From assembly GCA_003165495.1 (NCBI GenBank), contig PMMB01000314.1, positions 25,391 to 33,891 on the forward strand: 8,501 nt of DNA, in the 5' to 3' direction. The DNA comes from Gammaproteobacteria bacterium (lineage in GTDB: Bacteria; Pseudomonadota; Gammaproteobacteria; Steroidobacterales; Steroidobacteraceae). Shown piece by piece: positions 1-7,714 of this stretch (positions are counted from its first letter, which is position 1; the number at the start of each line of letters is the position of its first letter). A program made the translations under genes and the position numbers. The notes beneath the pieces were generated by a model, which saw only the letters and a list, made by a program, of their open reading frames with translations, made no database searches and was not told the origin of the DNA.

Positions 1-1312
1 CACGGCCTACGCGGCCGTTGATCGTCACAAGCTCGATGACTTGAAGCCGCTGATCTACCGGACTCACGATTTCGGCAAGACTTGGACTCGAATCGTCGCC
101 GGCATCCCGGACGGGGCCTATGTGCACGCGGTGCGCGAAGACCCAGTCCGCAAGGGACTGCTCTACGCGGGAACGGAACTCGGTGTTTTCTTTTCAGCCG
201 ACGATGGCGCTCATTGGCAAGCGCTTCAGCTCAATCTGCCGACCACGCCGGTACACGATCTCGTCGTCAAGGACAACGATCTCGTGGCCGCGACGCACGG
301 CCGCTCGTTCTGGATTCTCGACGACGTGTCGCCGCTGCGGCAAGCGGCCGAGGGCCTCTCTGCCGATGATTTCCACCTCTTCCGGCCGGCGCATGCGGTG
401 AAACTGCATTATCCCAATCAGGTCGAGCGCCGCCTGCCGGTCGGCGACAATCCGCCGGCGGGCGCGGTCATCGACTACTACCTGAACGGCAAACCGACCG
501 ACAGCGAGGAAATTACGCTTGAGGTTCTGACCGCTGATGGCAAGTTGATTCGCCGTCTATCGAATCACCGGCCGAAGGACAGCTTCGAGCAACCGGAGGA
601 GTGGACGGACCGTGAGAAACCGGCGGATACGATTCCGGACGCTGCCGGCGCGAATCGTTTTGCGTGGGATCTGCGCCGCGAGGATCCGGAGAAAATCCCG
701 GGCGCCTTTTACGCCGACGACGGGCCCCGCGGACCGCTGGTCACGCCAGGCCACTACCAGGTTCGTCTGACCGTGCGCGGCAAGAACCAGACCGCGCCGC
801 TCGAGGTCGTGCAGGACCCGCGCCTGGCGGGTCAGATTGGGGACCGCGAACTCAATGAGCTTGCGGATCTGTCGACGCGGACCTGGACGGACATCGATGC
901 CCTGCACAAGGCCGTGAACCAGATTCGCGAGACGCGGGCCCGCTTGGAGATAATCAAGAAATGGAGCGGCGACAATGCTGCGGCCAAACCGGTGATCGAT
1001 GCGGCGAACGAGCTCGTTGGCAAGTTGGCGCCGATCGAAGCGCGGCTCCTGCAGGTAAAGATGGCTGCTTCCGAGGACAACCTTCGCTATCCGAACATGC
1101 TGAACGAACAATACGACACGTTCGCGGGCACGCTCGACACCGAGGATTTTGGTCCGACGGAATCGCAGCGGCAGGTCTACGCATACCTGCATGGCGAACT
1201 CACCGGTGAACTCGCCAAGTGGCGCACGGTATCCGACGCCGATTTACCGGCCTTCCAATTGCTGATGCGCGCTCACGGGGTGCCGTCGATCGGCGAATTG
1301 CGCTCGCCATGA
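1..1312 (+). CDS. VPS10/sortilin-like Asp-box beta-propeller protein, 3' part
   Basis: This is the C-terminal 436 residues of a large exported propeller protein; the first full codon is at position 2 and the gene begins before the window. Two Asp-box repeats are visible, YRTHDFGKTW (visible residues 19-28) and SADDGAHW (65-72). They are followed by the HGRSFWILDD block (from about residue 99), which in this family closes the propeller. Then come NPPAGAVIDYYL, an Ig/FlgD-like segment (ITLEVL..DGKLIRR; FAWDLR; PGHYQVRLTV) and a helical tail with the NLRYPNMLN block. The order matches the next gene almost block for block, so the two are tandem paralogues. Such proteins are usually annotated as glycosyl hydrolase BNR-repeat or VPS10-domain proteins; Asp boxes are structural, and I see no catalytic residues that would prove hydrolase activity. 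The stop codon overlaps the start of the next gene (ATGA). Family call is firm, function unknown. Confidence 0.88.
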   Translation, partial: TAYAAVDRHKLDDLKPLIYRTHDFGKTWTRIVAGIPDGAYVHAVREDPVRKGLLYAGTELGVFFSADDGAHWQALQLNLPTTPVHDLVVKDNDLVAATHGRSFWILDDVSPLRQAAEGLSADDFHLFRPAHAVKLHYPNQVERRLPVGDNPPAGAVIDYYLNGKPTDSEEITLEVLTADGKLIRRLSNHRPKDSFEQPEEWTDREKPADTIPDAAGANRFAWDLRREDPEKIPGAFYADDGPRGPLVTPGHYQVRLTVRGKNQTAPLEVVQDPRLAGQIGDRELNELADLSTRTWTDIDALHKAVNQIRETRARLEIIKKWSGDNAAAKPVIDAANELVGKLAPIEARLLQVKMAASEDNLRYPNMLNEQYDTFAGTLDTEDFGPTESQRQVYAYLHGELTGELAKWRTVSDADLPAFQLLMRAHGVPSIGELRSP

Positions 1313-4300
1313 ACGGTAGGAGTCGATTGTTGCTGGCGACACTGCTGATCGGGCTGTCGTGGCAGGCAGGAGTTGCCGCGGAGGCACCGGTCGGCACCGC
1401 CTCCCAGGCGCTGCGTTGGCGGTTGATCGGGCCGTTTCGCGGCGGGCGCACGCGAGCGGTGACCGGTATACCAGGTCAGCCGGAGACCTTTCTGATTGGC
1501 GCAGTGAATGGCGGCGTCTGGAAGACGACCGACTATGGCCGGACATGGGCCCCGCTGTTCGATGCGGCTCCGACCCAATCCATCGGTGCGATTGCGGTTG
1601 CGCCGTCGGATCCCACGATCATCTACGTGGCGAGCGGCGAAGGCCTGCATCGGCCGGATCTGTCGGTCGGCAACGGCATCTATCGTTCTGCGAACTCAGG
1701 CGCCACGTGGACTCACTTGGCGCTCGAGGACGCGCAACAGATTCCCGATCTCGCGGTGGACCCACGCGATCCAAACCGGCTGTATGCGGCGGTTTTGGGT
1801 CATCCGTTCGGCTCGAGTTCGCAGCGCGGAATCTACCGGTCCGTGGATGGCGGAAAGAATTGGACCAGAGTGCTCTACATCGACGACGACACCGGCGGCT
1901 CGTGTGTCAAGATCGATCCGCATGATCCAAACGTGTTGTACGCTGCGCTTTGGAACGTGCGCTCAGGCCCGTGGGAGGACAACAACGTCTACAACGGCAC
2001 CGCGGGCGGCCTCTACAAGTCCTCCGATGGCGGTGATCATTGGCGCAGGCTTTCGCGTGGGCTTCCGGAAAACCTTTCGCAAATTGACGTGGCGGTTGCG
2101 CCGAGCCAGCCCGGTCGGCTGTACGCAACGGTCGCCACGACCGCAGAGGGCCATCAAAGTTCGGCCGCCGGGCTCGGCGTGTATCGATCCGACGATGGCG
2201 GTGAAACCTGGTTCCGCGCCACCAGCGATCCAAGGCCGGCGCTGCGTATCGGCGGCGGCGATCTGCCGATCATCAAGGTGGATCCGCGCAACGCTGATGT
2301 GCTCTACAGCGCCAGCACAGTGACCACGAAGTCGACGGACGGCGGCGCCCATTGGTATTCGCTTCGAGGATCTCCTGGGGGCGACGACTACCAAAATCTT
2401 TGGATCAGTCCGGATGATCCAGGGCACATCGCAATGGTCAGTGATCAGGGCGGCATCATCACGGTCAACAACGGCGCGACGTGGAGTTCTTGGCTCAATC
2501 AGCCGACGGCACAGTTGTATCACATCGGCATCACCAACACGTTTCCTTACCGGATCTGTTCCGGCCAGCAAGAAAGCGGCTCGGTTTGCATCGCCAGTCG
2601 CGGCAACGATGGCGAGATCACTTTTCGGGACTGGCATCCGGTCGGGGTGATCGAATACGGGTATGTCGTTCCCGATCCTCTCGATCCCGACGTCGTGTAC
2701 GGCTCCGGACGGAACGAGGTGTCGAAGACGCACTTGTCGACGGGGCAGGTCCAAGACATCACGCCGATCCCGCTCAAAGGTGCCGGTGTTCGCGTCGATC
2801 GCACCGAGCCGCTGTTTTTCGCGCCGCAAGACGCACATCGCATGTACTTCGCGGCCAACCGTCTCTACGAGACCACCGATGGCGGTCAAAATTGGCGCGT
2901 CATCAGCCCGGATCTCACTCGGGAGAACCCAGGCTCGCCGGCGAGCGTGGGAAGCCTGCGGCTGCCGAAGGCCGAAAAGCAGCGCGGCGTCATCTATGCG
3001 GCGAGCGCGTCCCCGTTGCAGGATGGACTGATCTGGACCGGCACCGACGACGGCATGGTCTGGGTCACTCGCGACGGCGGCAAGACATGGCAAAACGTAA
3101 CTCCGCCACCGCTCACGCCGTGGAGCAAGGTGACCCAGATCGAGGCTTCGCATTTCGATCCGCAGGTCGCCTACGTGTCGGTGAGTCGGTTTCGCGTCGA
3201 CGACCTGAAGCCCTATATCTACCGCACGCGCGACGGTGGCCAGAGCTGGACGCCGATTACCGCTGGATTGGCCGGCGACGCACCGGTCAACACGGTACGC
3301 GAGGACGTGATGCGTCGCGGACTACTCTTTACCGGCACCGAGAAGGGCGTATGGGTCTCGTTCGACGATGGCGATCATTGGAGTTCATTGCAGCTGAATT
3401 TGCCGCACACGTCGATGCGCGACTTGGCGGTCCACGATCAGGATTTGATCGTTGCCACGCACGGCCGCTCGTTTTGGGTACTGGATGACATCAGTCCTTT
3501 GCGGCAGTTCACGGCGAATCTCGCGGCGGGCGAGGCGACACTGCTGAAGCCCGCGCCGGTGGTTCGCGTGCGGCGCAGTACGGGCACCGATACGCCGATC
3601 CAGCCGGATGAACCTGCGGGACGTAATCCACCGGATGGCGCGGTGATCGATTACTACCTCGTTCGCGATGCGAGCCACCCCGTAACGATTGAGATACTCG
3701 ACTCGAGCGGCGCACTGGTGAAACGCGTATCGAGTACAGATCCGGCGCCGTTCACGCAAGAACAAATCGATCGTGAGTTAATTCCGGCGTATTGGATTCG
3801 GATGACAGAGCCGCCGGCGACGAGCGCCGGCATGCACCGTTGGATTTGGGATTTGCACTATGCGGCGCCCCGCAGTGTGAAGCGCGGCTTCCCGATCTCC
3901 GCAGTTCCCGGCGATACGCCTCAGGAGCCTGCCGGTCCGCCTGCGAATCCGGGTAACTACCGCGTTCGCTTAAGCATAGGTACGCACCAATGGGAAGTAT
4001 CACTCGCGGTTGCCGCGGATCCTCGAATCAAGATTGTTGCTGAGGATTTCTCAGCCCAGTTCGGCCTCGCGCAACGTCTCGCCGCAGCGCTCGACGGCAG
4101 CACCGGCGCCGTGCTCGAGGCGCGCTCGATTCGCGCTCAGCTGAAGGAATTGACCGCGCGCGCCAGCGGGAGTCTGGCCGAGCGGATTCGATCGCTGGAT
4201 CTGCAAATTGCCGCGTTGGTGGAGTCGGCCGATGACAGCGCCGCGCCTCGCCGCGGGCTCGAGCGTCTGAACGACGATTTTGCGAGTCTGTATGCACAAG

Positions 4301-4509
4301 TCACAGGCGTCGACGCGGCACCGACGACGGTGCAGGCGGTTGAGACTGACCTCGCCATCAAGGAATGGCAAGGGCTCGAGGCCGGGTGGCAGCAATTGCG
4401 CGACGACGCAGTGGTCGCGCTGAACCGTGACCTGGTCAAGGTTCGGCTACCCCGCGTGCGCTCGAACCTTGAGCCCCCGCGAGACCTTGATTTCGCCGAC
4501 GAAGACTAG
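1309..4509 (+). CDS. Secreted VPS10/sortilin-like Asp-box beta-propeller protein
   Basis: A complete 1066-residue exported protein. I chose ATG 1309 because it overlaps the previous stop (ATGA, translational coupling) and opens directly on a signal peptide: MNGRSR, a hydrophobic core LLLATLLIGL, and probable cleavage near AGVAA/E. An in-frame GTG at 1219 would add 30 polar residues in front of it. At least eleven Asp-box motifs (pattern S/T-x-D-x-G-x-x-W) start near residues 71, 125, 176, 236, 292, 340, 384, 520, 585, 638 and 682, fitting one or two large beta-propellers of the sortilin/Vps10 type. HGRSFWVLDD ends the propeller. An Ig/FlgD-like segment (VTIEILDSSGALVKRV; PGNYRVRLSI) and a helical, partly coiled-coil tail (about 910-1040) follow. 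Cys417 and Cys427 flank the conserved GQQ-x-x-GS loop and could pair in the periplasm. Likely role is binding or processing of an extracellular polymer or peptide; the substrate is not visible. Confidence 0.92.
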   Translation: MNGRSRLLLATLLIGLSWQAGVAAEAPVGTASQALRWRLIGPFRGGRTRAVTGIPGQPETFLIGAVNGGVWKTTDYGRTWAPLFDAAPTQSIGAIAVAPSDPTIIYVASGEGLHRPDLSVGNGIYRSANSGATWTHLALEDAQQIPDLAVDPRDPNRLYAAVLGHPFGSSSQRGIYRSVDGGKNWTRVLYIDDDTGGSCVKIDPHDPNVLYAALWNVRSGPWEDNNVYNGTAGGLYKSSDGGDHWRRLSRGLPENLSQIDVAVAPSQPGRLYATVATTAEGHQSSAAGLGVYRSDDGGETWFRATSDPRPALRIGGGDLPIIKVDPRNADVLYSASTVTTKSTDGGAHWYSLRGSPGGDDYQNLWISPDDPGHIAMVSDQGGIITVNNGATWSSWLNQPTAQLYHIGITNTFPYRICSGQQESGSVCIASRGNDGEITFRDWHPVGVIEYGYVVPDPLDPDVVYGSGRNEVSKTHLSTGQVQDITPIPLKGAGVRVDRTEPLFFAPQDAHRMYFAANRLYETTDGGQNWRVISPDLTRENPGSPASVGSLRLPKAEKQRGVIYAASASPLQDGLIWTGTDDGMVWVTRDGGKTWQNVTPPPLTPWSKVTQIEASHFDPQVAYVSVSRFRVDDLKPYIYRTRDGGQSWTPITAGLAGDAPVNTVREDVMRRGLLFTGTEKGVWVSFDDGDHWSSLQLNLPHTSMRDLAVHDQDLIVATHGRSFWVLDDISPLRQFTANLAAGEATLLKPAPVVRVRRSTGTDTPIQPDEPAGRNPPDGAVIDYYLVRDASHPVTIEILDSSGALVKRVSSTDPAPFTQEQIDRELIPAYWIRMTEPPATSAGMHRWIWDLHYAAPRSVKRGFPISAVPGDTPQEPAGPPANPGNYRVRLSIGTHQWEVSLAVAADPRIKIVAEDFSAQFGLAQRLAAALDGSTGAVLEARSIRAQLKELTARASGSLAERIRSLDLQIAALVESADDSAAPRRGLERLNDDFASLYAQVTGVDAAPTTVQAVETDLAIKEWQGLEAGWQQLRDDAVVALNRDLVKVRLPRVRSNLEPPRDLDFADED

Positions 4510-4513
4510 GAGA
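4508..4513 (+). promoter_or_regulatory. Shine-Dalgarno of the FAD oxidase gene
   Basis: AGGAGA overlaps the stop codon (TAG 4507-4509) of the propeller gene and lies 11 nt before ATG 4525. It supports that start and suggests the flavoenzyme is translated from the same mRNA as the propeller genes. Confidence 0.7.
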
Positions 4514-4524
4514 TCGGTCGACTT

Positions 4525-6342
4525 ATGAAAAGAAGACACTTGCTGCAAACGGTAGCAATGCTGCCGCTTTTGTCGGCAGGCGTCGCGGCTCCGTGTGGTC
4601 CAACACGCTCTGTGAAGCGCCCCGCCAAGGGCGTGACACTGCACCGGGTGCGCCCATCGGATCCGATATGGCCAAGCGCAGCAAGTTGGGACAAGCTAAA
4701 TCAGAATATCGGGGGCAATCTCATCAAGGTGTCGCCGCTGTTCGCCAACTGCGCGACGGAGCCGAAGGGCGCCGAATGTCTCGAAGTGCTCAAGAACGCG
4801 CGAAACCCGTTCTATCTTGGCGACCAGCCGGCGGGCACGCAGGTCTCGGGGTGGCTTGACGCGTGGATGCCGGCTGCCAGCGTGTACGCGGTCGCCGCAC
4901 AAAATACCGCCGAAGTGGCAACTGCGGTCAATTTTGCGCGCGAGAACAATTTGCGGCTTGTCGTCAAGGGCGGCGGCCATAGCTACCAGGGCACCTCCAA
5001 CGCACCCGACTCGCTGCTGGTGTGGACGCGGGCGATGAACAAGGTCACCGTGCACGACGGTTTTGTCGGTAAAGGCTGTCAGGGCAAGCAAGCACCCGCG
5101 CCGGCCGTGACGGTCGAGGCAGGCACTATGTGGATCGATGCGTATGACGCCGTCACGACAAAAGCTGGCCGTTACGTCCAGGGCGGCGGCTGCACGACCG
5201 TCGGCGTCGCCGGGCTCGTGCAAAGCGGCGGCTTCGGCTCCATGTCAAAGGGCTTCGGTACTGCCGCAGCGGGACTTCTGGAAGCCGAAATCGTTACCGC
5301 CGATGGTCTTGTGCGTACCGTCAATCCTTGCACGAACGCGGATCTGTTCTGGGCGCTCAAAGGCGGCGGTGGAGGCAGCTGGGGTGTCGTCACCCGGCTT
5401 ACGCTGCGCACCCACGAGCTGCCGGAATTTTTTGGTTATGCCGCAGGAACGATCAAGGCGAAATCGGACGCCGCCTTCCAGAAACTGATCGCGCGCTTCA
5501 TTGGCTTCTATCACGACAACCTGTTCAATCCCCACTGGGGCGAAAGCGTCAAGATCACGCCGGAGAACACCCTAGAACTCTCGATGGTATGTCAGGGGCT
5601 CGACAACCGGCAGACCTCCGATGTGTGGCAGCCATTCTTCGACTGGGTGAAGAGTTCGAGCGATCTCAGCGCGTCCGATCTGGAAGCCGGCAGCGGGCAT
5701 GCTCGAGCCTGGTGGGACGTCGAAGCCCGCAAGAAGCTGGGCAGCGACGCGATGATCAGCGATCCGCGTCCCGGCGCGCCCGCCTTCCACGCCTGGTGGT
5801 CGGGCGACAAAGATCAGGTAAGCGCGTTCCTCCATGGATATGAGTCCTTATGGCTGCCGAGCGCGCTGTTGCAGCCGGCCGAGCACGCACATCTTGCCGG
5901 TGCGCTGTTTGCCGGCAGCCGGCATTGGGAAGTTCAACTGCACTTCAACAAGGGCCTCGCCGGCGCACCCGCCGAGGCGATCGCCGCCGCGCACGATACC
6001 GCCACAAATCCCGCGGTGCTGGATGCTTTCGCGCTCGCCATCATTGCCAACGGTGGGCCGCCGCCGTTGCCCGGGCAGCCGTTCGACGCGGGTGTTGCCC
6101 ATCAGCATGCCCGGGCGGTCGACGAGGCTACTGCCGAGCTGCGCAAAATCGTGCCCGATCCCGGATCCTACGTTTCCGAAAGCAATTACTTCAACCGAAC
6201 TTGGCAGCAGGCGTTTTGGGGGAACAATTACCGGAAACTGCTCGCTGTGAAGACGAAATACGATCCCGATGGGTTGTTCTTCGTGCACCACGGTGTGGGC
6301 AGCGAAGCGTGGAGCTCCGACGGATTTACGCGGCTTGCCTGA
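4525..6342 (+). CDS. Tat-exported berberine-bridge-type FAD-dependent oxidase
   Basis: A 605-residue flavoenzyme of the PCMH/VAO superfamily (FAD_binding_4 plus C-terminal BBE domain). The N-terminus MKRRHLLQ followed by VAMLPLLSAGVAA is a twin-arginine signal, suited to an enzyme exported folded with its FAD. The FAD domain spans roughly residues 110-295. It contains GGGHS (His152) and GGGCTTVG (Cys223), the positions that carry 8-alpha-histidyl and 6-S-cysteinyl FAD in bicovalent members such as berberine bridge enzyme and glucooligosaccharide oxidase. ALKGGGGGSWGVVTRLTL completes the FAD core. The BBE domain is at about 553-593 (SESNYF, FWGNNYRKLL, KYDPDGLFF, HHGVGS). Family members oxidise carbohydrates, alcohols or alkaloids with O2; the substrate cannot be assigned here. 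The gene starts 15 bp after the propeller gene with its own Shine-Dalgarno, so it is probably the last gene of the operon; a hairpin follows its stop. Confidence 0.9.
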   Translation: MKRRHLLQTVAMLPLLSAGVAAPCGPTRSVKRPAKGVTLHRVRPSDPIWPSAASWDKLNQNIGGNLIKVSPLFANCATEPKGAECLEVLKNARNPFYLGDQPAGTQVSGWLDAWMPAASVYAVAAQNTAEVATAVNFARENNLRLVVKGGGHSYQGTSNAPDSLLVWTRAMNKVTVHDGFVGKGCQGKQAPAPAVTVEAGTMWIDAYDAVTTKAGRYVQGGGCTTVGVAGLVQSGGFGSMSKGFGTAAAGLLEAEIVTADGLVRTVNPCTNADLFWALKGGGGGSWGVVTRLTLRTHELPEFFGYAAGTIKAKSDAAFQKLIARFIGFYHDNLFNPHWGESVKITPENTLELSMVCQGLDNRQTSDVWQPFFDWVKSSSDLSASDLEAGSGHARAWWDVEARKKLGSDAMISDPRPGAPAFHAWWSGDKDQVSAFLHGYESLWLPSALLQPAEHAHLAGALFAGSRHWEVQLHFNKGLAGAPAEAIAAAHDTATNPAVLDAFALAIIANGGPPPLPGQPFDAGVAHQHARAVDEATAELRKIVPDPGSYVSESNYFNRTWQQAFWGNNYRKLLAVKTKYDPDGLFFVHHGVGSEAWSSDGFTRLA

Positions 6343-6348
6343 ACGAGG

Positions 6349-6377
6349 GGCGAGTTCCCCTGCTCCGGGAACTCGCC
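6349..6377. terminator. Hairpin between convergent genes, possible bidirectional terminator
   Basis: A perfect 11-bp inverted repeat, GGCGAGTTCCC (6349-6359) and GGGAACTCGCC (6367-6377), with a 7-nt loop. It begins 6 nt after the flavoenzyme stop and ends 18 nt from the stop of the convergent CsgG-like gene. The stem is strong, but neither strand has a good U-run after it (the plus strand only has GGTTT). It may act as a weak intrinsic terminator, a 3'-end stabiliser or a barrier between the two transcripts. Confidence 0.6.
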
Positions 6378-6395
6378 GCCCGGTTTCCCTGACTG

Positions 6396-7337
6396 CTATC
6401 GAGACAACTGGAAATTCGTCGATACGACCCATCCTTCGTTGCCGAGTTCGTCGGTAACCTTCCACCACACGCCCATCTTCTCGCCGGTCGGATAGAGCAT
6501 CATGCCCGGATCCAGGTCTCGCACGACCTTGGATTTCAGGTTCGATTCCGTATACAACTTGCCTGGTTTTGACATCGTAACCGCTTGCTGCACATTGTCG
6601 GCCTTGGCATCGGGCGCGCCATTCTTCAAGTCACCGACCAATTTGATATACGCGTCGAGGTAGGCCATGGTGACCACTTGACCGATTTCCGTATTGGCAT
6701 AGCTGCTGGCGCCGCCGGCCGCGAAACCACCGAAGAACCCGCCGCCGCCGCCGCCCATCCAGCCGAGGTCGGTTTTCTTGGAGTGGCCCTGCTCTAGCGC
6801 CACCTGCTCCGTCGAGCGCACGTCGGTCAACGTTAGCACCACATCGGCGGTCTTACTCTTCAGGCTGACGCCACCGACTATCGCGCCAATTCCGTGTGGC
6901 AACAGGCCGCCGAGCACGCCGCCTATGTTGGTGCCACCGGAGTTGCGATTTTGATTCGCGATGTCGGGCACGAGCACGTAGTCGGCCGCCTTCATCTGAC
7001 CCTTGCCGATATTCGACCCCACGCGCTCCTCACCGCTGGCTGCCAGTGCCCGTTCGGCTTGGGCCGCCTGCAGACCCTTGCCACGGTCGACCAACGTGAA
7101 GCACTTGGACTGCGACACGAACACTTTGATCAGCGCGGCAGGCGAATCCAAGTTCAGAGCCGTCCACCACTGATTCTGCGGTTCGGTCACTGCCAAAGTG
7201 CCGATCTTCTTGTCGCAAGTGGGGATCTGCGGCGGAGGCGCATCGGCACCATAGGCGCCCGCTGGGCCCAGGGTGGCGCCTCCGAAGGCCAGCAAGAGTG
7301 CGACGCAATTTCGAACAGAGGTGCGCGATATTTTCAT
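6396..7337 (-). CDS. Periplasmic CsgG-like protein with C-terminal SH3 domain
   Basis: A 313-residue exported protein. ATG at 7337 (minus strand) was chosen because AGGGA sits 9 nt upstream and it opens on a signal peptide: MKISRTSVRN, core CVALLLAFGG, probable cleavage near AGAYG/AD. Residues about 43-240 resemble the CsgG/curli-secretion fold: KKIGTLAV, then FTLVDRGKGLQ with a following Glu-rich helix, ADYVLVPDI, TADVVLTLTDVRS, and a last helix after NTEIGQVV. Two glycine-rich stretches (about 134-157 and 193-210) lie where CsgG-type proteins have flexible or membrane-inserting segments. Residues about 250-313 form a bacterial SH3-like domain (GKLYTES, WWKV, GNEGWV), often a cell-wall-binding module. 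Unlike true CsgG there is no lipobox cysteine, so a lipidated outer-membrane nonamer is not supported. Cys41 and Cys79 could form a disulfide. No curli genes are nearby, so a curli role is not supported. Likely an envelope adaptor; exact function unknown. Confidence 0.8.
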   Translation of the reverse strand: MKISRTSVRNCVALLLAFGGATLGPAGAYGADAPPPQIPTCDKKIGTLAVTEPQNQWWTALNLDSPAALIKVFVSQSKCFTLVDRGKGLQAAQAERALAASGEERVGSNIGKGQMKAADYVLVPDIANQNRNSGGTNIGGVLGGLLPHGIGAIVGGVSLKSKTADVVLTLTDVRSTEQVALEQGHSKKTDLGWMGGGGGGFFGGFAAGGASSYANTEIGQVVTMAYLDAYIKLVGDLKNGAPDAKADNVQQAVTMSKPGKLYTESNLKSKVVRDLDPGMMLYPTGEKMGVWWKVTDELGNEGWVVSTNFQLSR

Positions 7338-7346
7338 TTTTTGATT

Positions 7347-7351
7347 TCCCT
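7347..7351 (-). promoter_or_regulatory. Shine-Dalgarno of the CsgG-like gene
   Basis: On the minus strand AGGGA (within AAAGGGAAA) lies 9 nt before ATG 7337. It decides this start over the in-frame ATG at 7475, which would put 46 polar residues in front of the signal peptide. Confidence 0.6.
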
Positions 7352-7550
7352 TTGATTGAGCCCCGAGCCCAACTGAGATTGGTCCCGATTTAGTACCGAT
7401 CGCTTCTAGAAAATTCGATCCTTTATGCGTCGATCTTGCTCCTCGTGTCCTCGATCGACAAGAGCTGATTGGCATTCAAAAATTCATCGCGTAATCAGCC
7501 GTTAATCGATTCGATATCCTCATTTGCCGTGGACTGTCCCGGCGCCACTC

Positions 7551-7566
7551 TGGCGGGGTCAATGCC
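7551..7566 (+). promoter_or_regulatory. Possible sigma-54 (-24/-12) promoter
   Basis: TGGCGGGGTCAATGCC fits the sigma-54 layout: TGGC with GG at 7552-7553, exactly 10 nt, then GC at 7564-7565 inside ATGC (consensus TGGCACG-N4-TTGCA). It points towards the response-regulator gene and would start RNA near 7577, giving a leader of about 147 nt. A match of this quality can arise by chance in GC-rich DNA, and I found no clear activator site upstream. Confidence 0.35.
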
Positions 7567-7675
7567 GTTTAACCCGGGCGAGCCCGCGGCATGTGATTTC
7601 AAGGCCTAACGCCTGACATTGCGGGAAACCTCATCCGGCACATGGACGCTCCGGTGTAAACTCGGGGTTTCGTGG

Positions 7676-7709
7676 CGCAACGTTGCGGGGTGACTCGTTC
7701 CTCGCAACG
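7676..7709 (+). promoter_or_regulatory. CGCAACG palindrome cluster in front of the response regulator
   Basis: CGCAACGTTGCG (7676-7687) is a perfect 12-bp palindrome. A third half-site, CGCAACG, follows at 7703-7709. The right half of the palindrome (CGTTGCG, 7681-7687) can therefore pair either with its left half or with the downstream copy across a 15-nt loop; the two structures exclude each other. The downstream copy ends 5 nt before the Shine-Dalgarno at 7715. It could be a dimer-binding operator or a leader structure that controls translation. No known binding-site consensus is recognised with confidence. Confidence 0.45.
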
Positions 7710-7714
7710 CCATT

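Noticed and set aside
1219..1308. In-frame GTG start giving a 30-residue longer second propeller protein
   Set aside because: It would bury the signal peptide behind polar, Arg-rich residues and overlap the previous gene by 94 nt; ATG 1309 is coupled to the upstream stop.
1963..3488. Long open frames in other phases, including antisense 1963-3153 and plus-strand 2481-3488
   Set aside because: They are high-GC shadows of the propeller gene; the translations are Arg-rich and show no family motifs.
4525..4600. Lipoprotein signal in the flavoenzyme (Cys at residue 24)
   Set aside because: The residues before Cys (AAP) do not fit a lipobox; the twin-arginine motif is a better explanation.
7429..7459. 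Inverted repeat GTCGATC / GATCGAC upstream of the CsgG-like gene
   Set aside because: Only 7 bp with a 17-nt spacer in a region full of TCGATC words; chance is a sufficient explanation.
7338..7475. Upstream ATG (7475, minus) for the CsgG-like gene
   Set aside because: The 46 added residues are polar and lie before an obvious signal peptide; the site at 7347-7351 supports ATG 7337.
7619..7662. Sigma-70 promoter from TTGCGG (7619) and TAAACT (7657)
   Set aside because: The spacer is 32 nt, far from 16-18, and no better -35 lies at the right distance.
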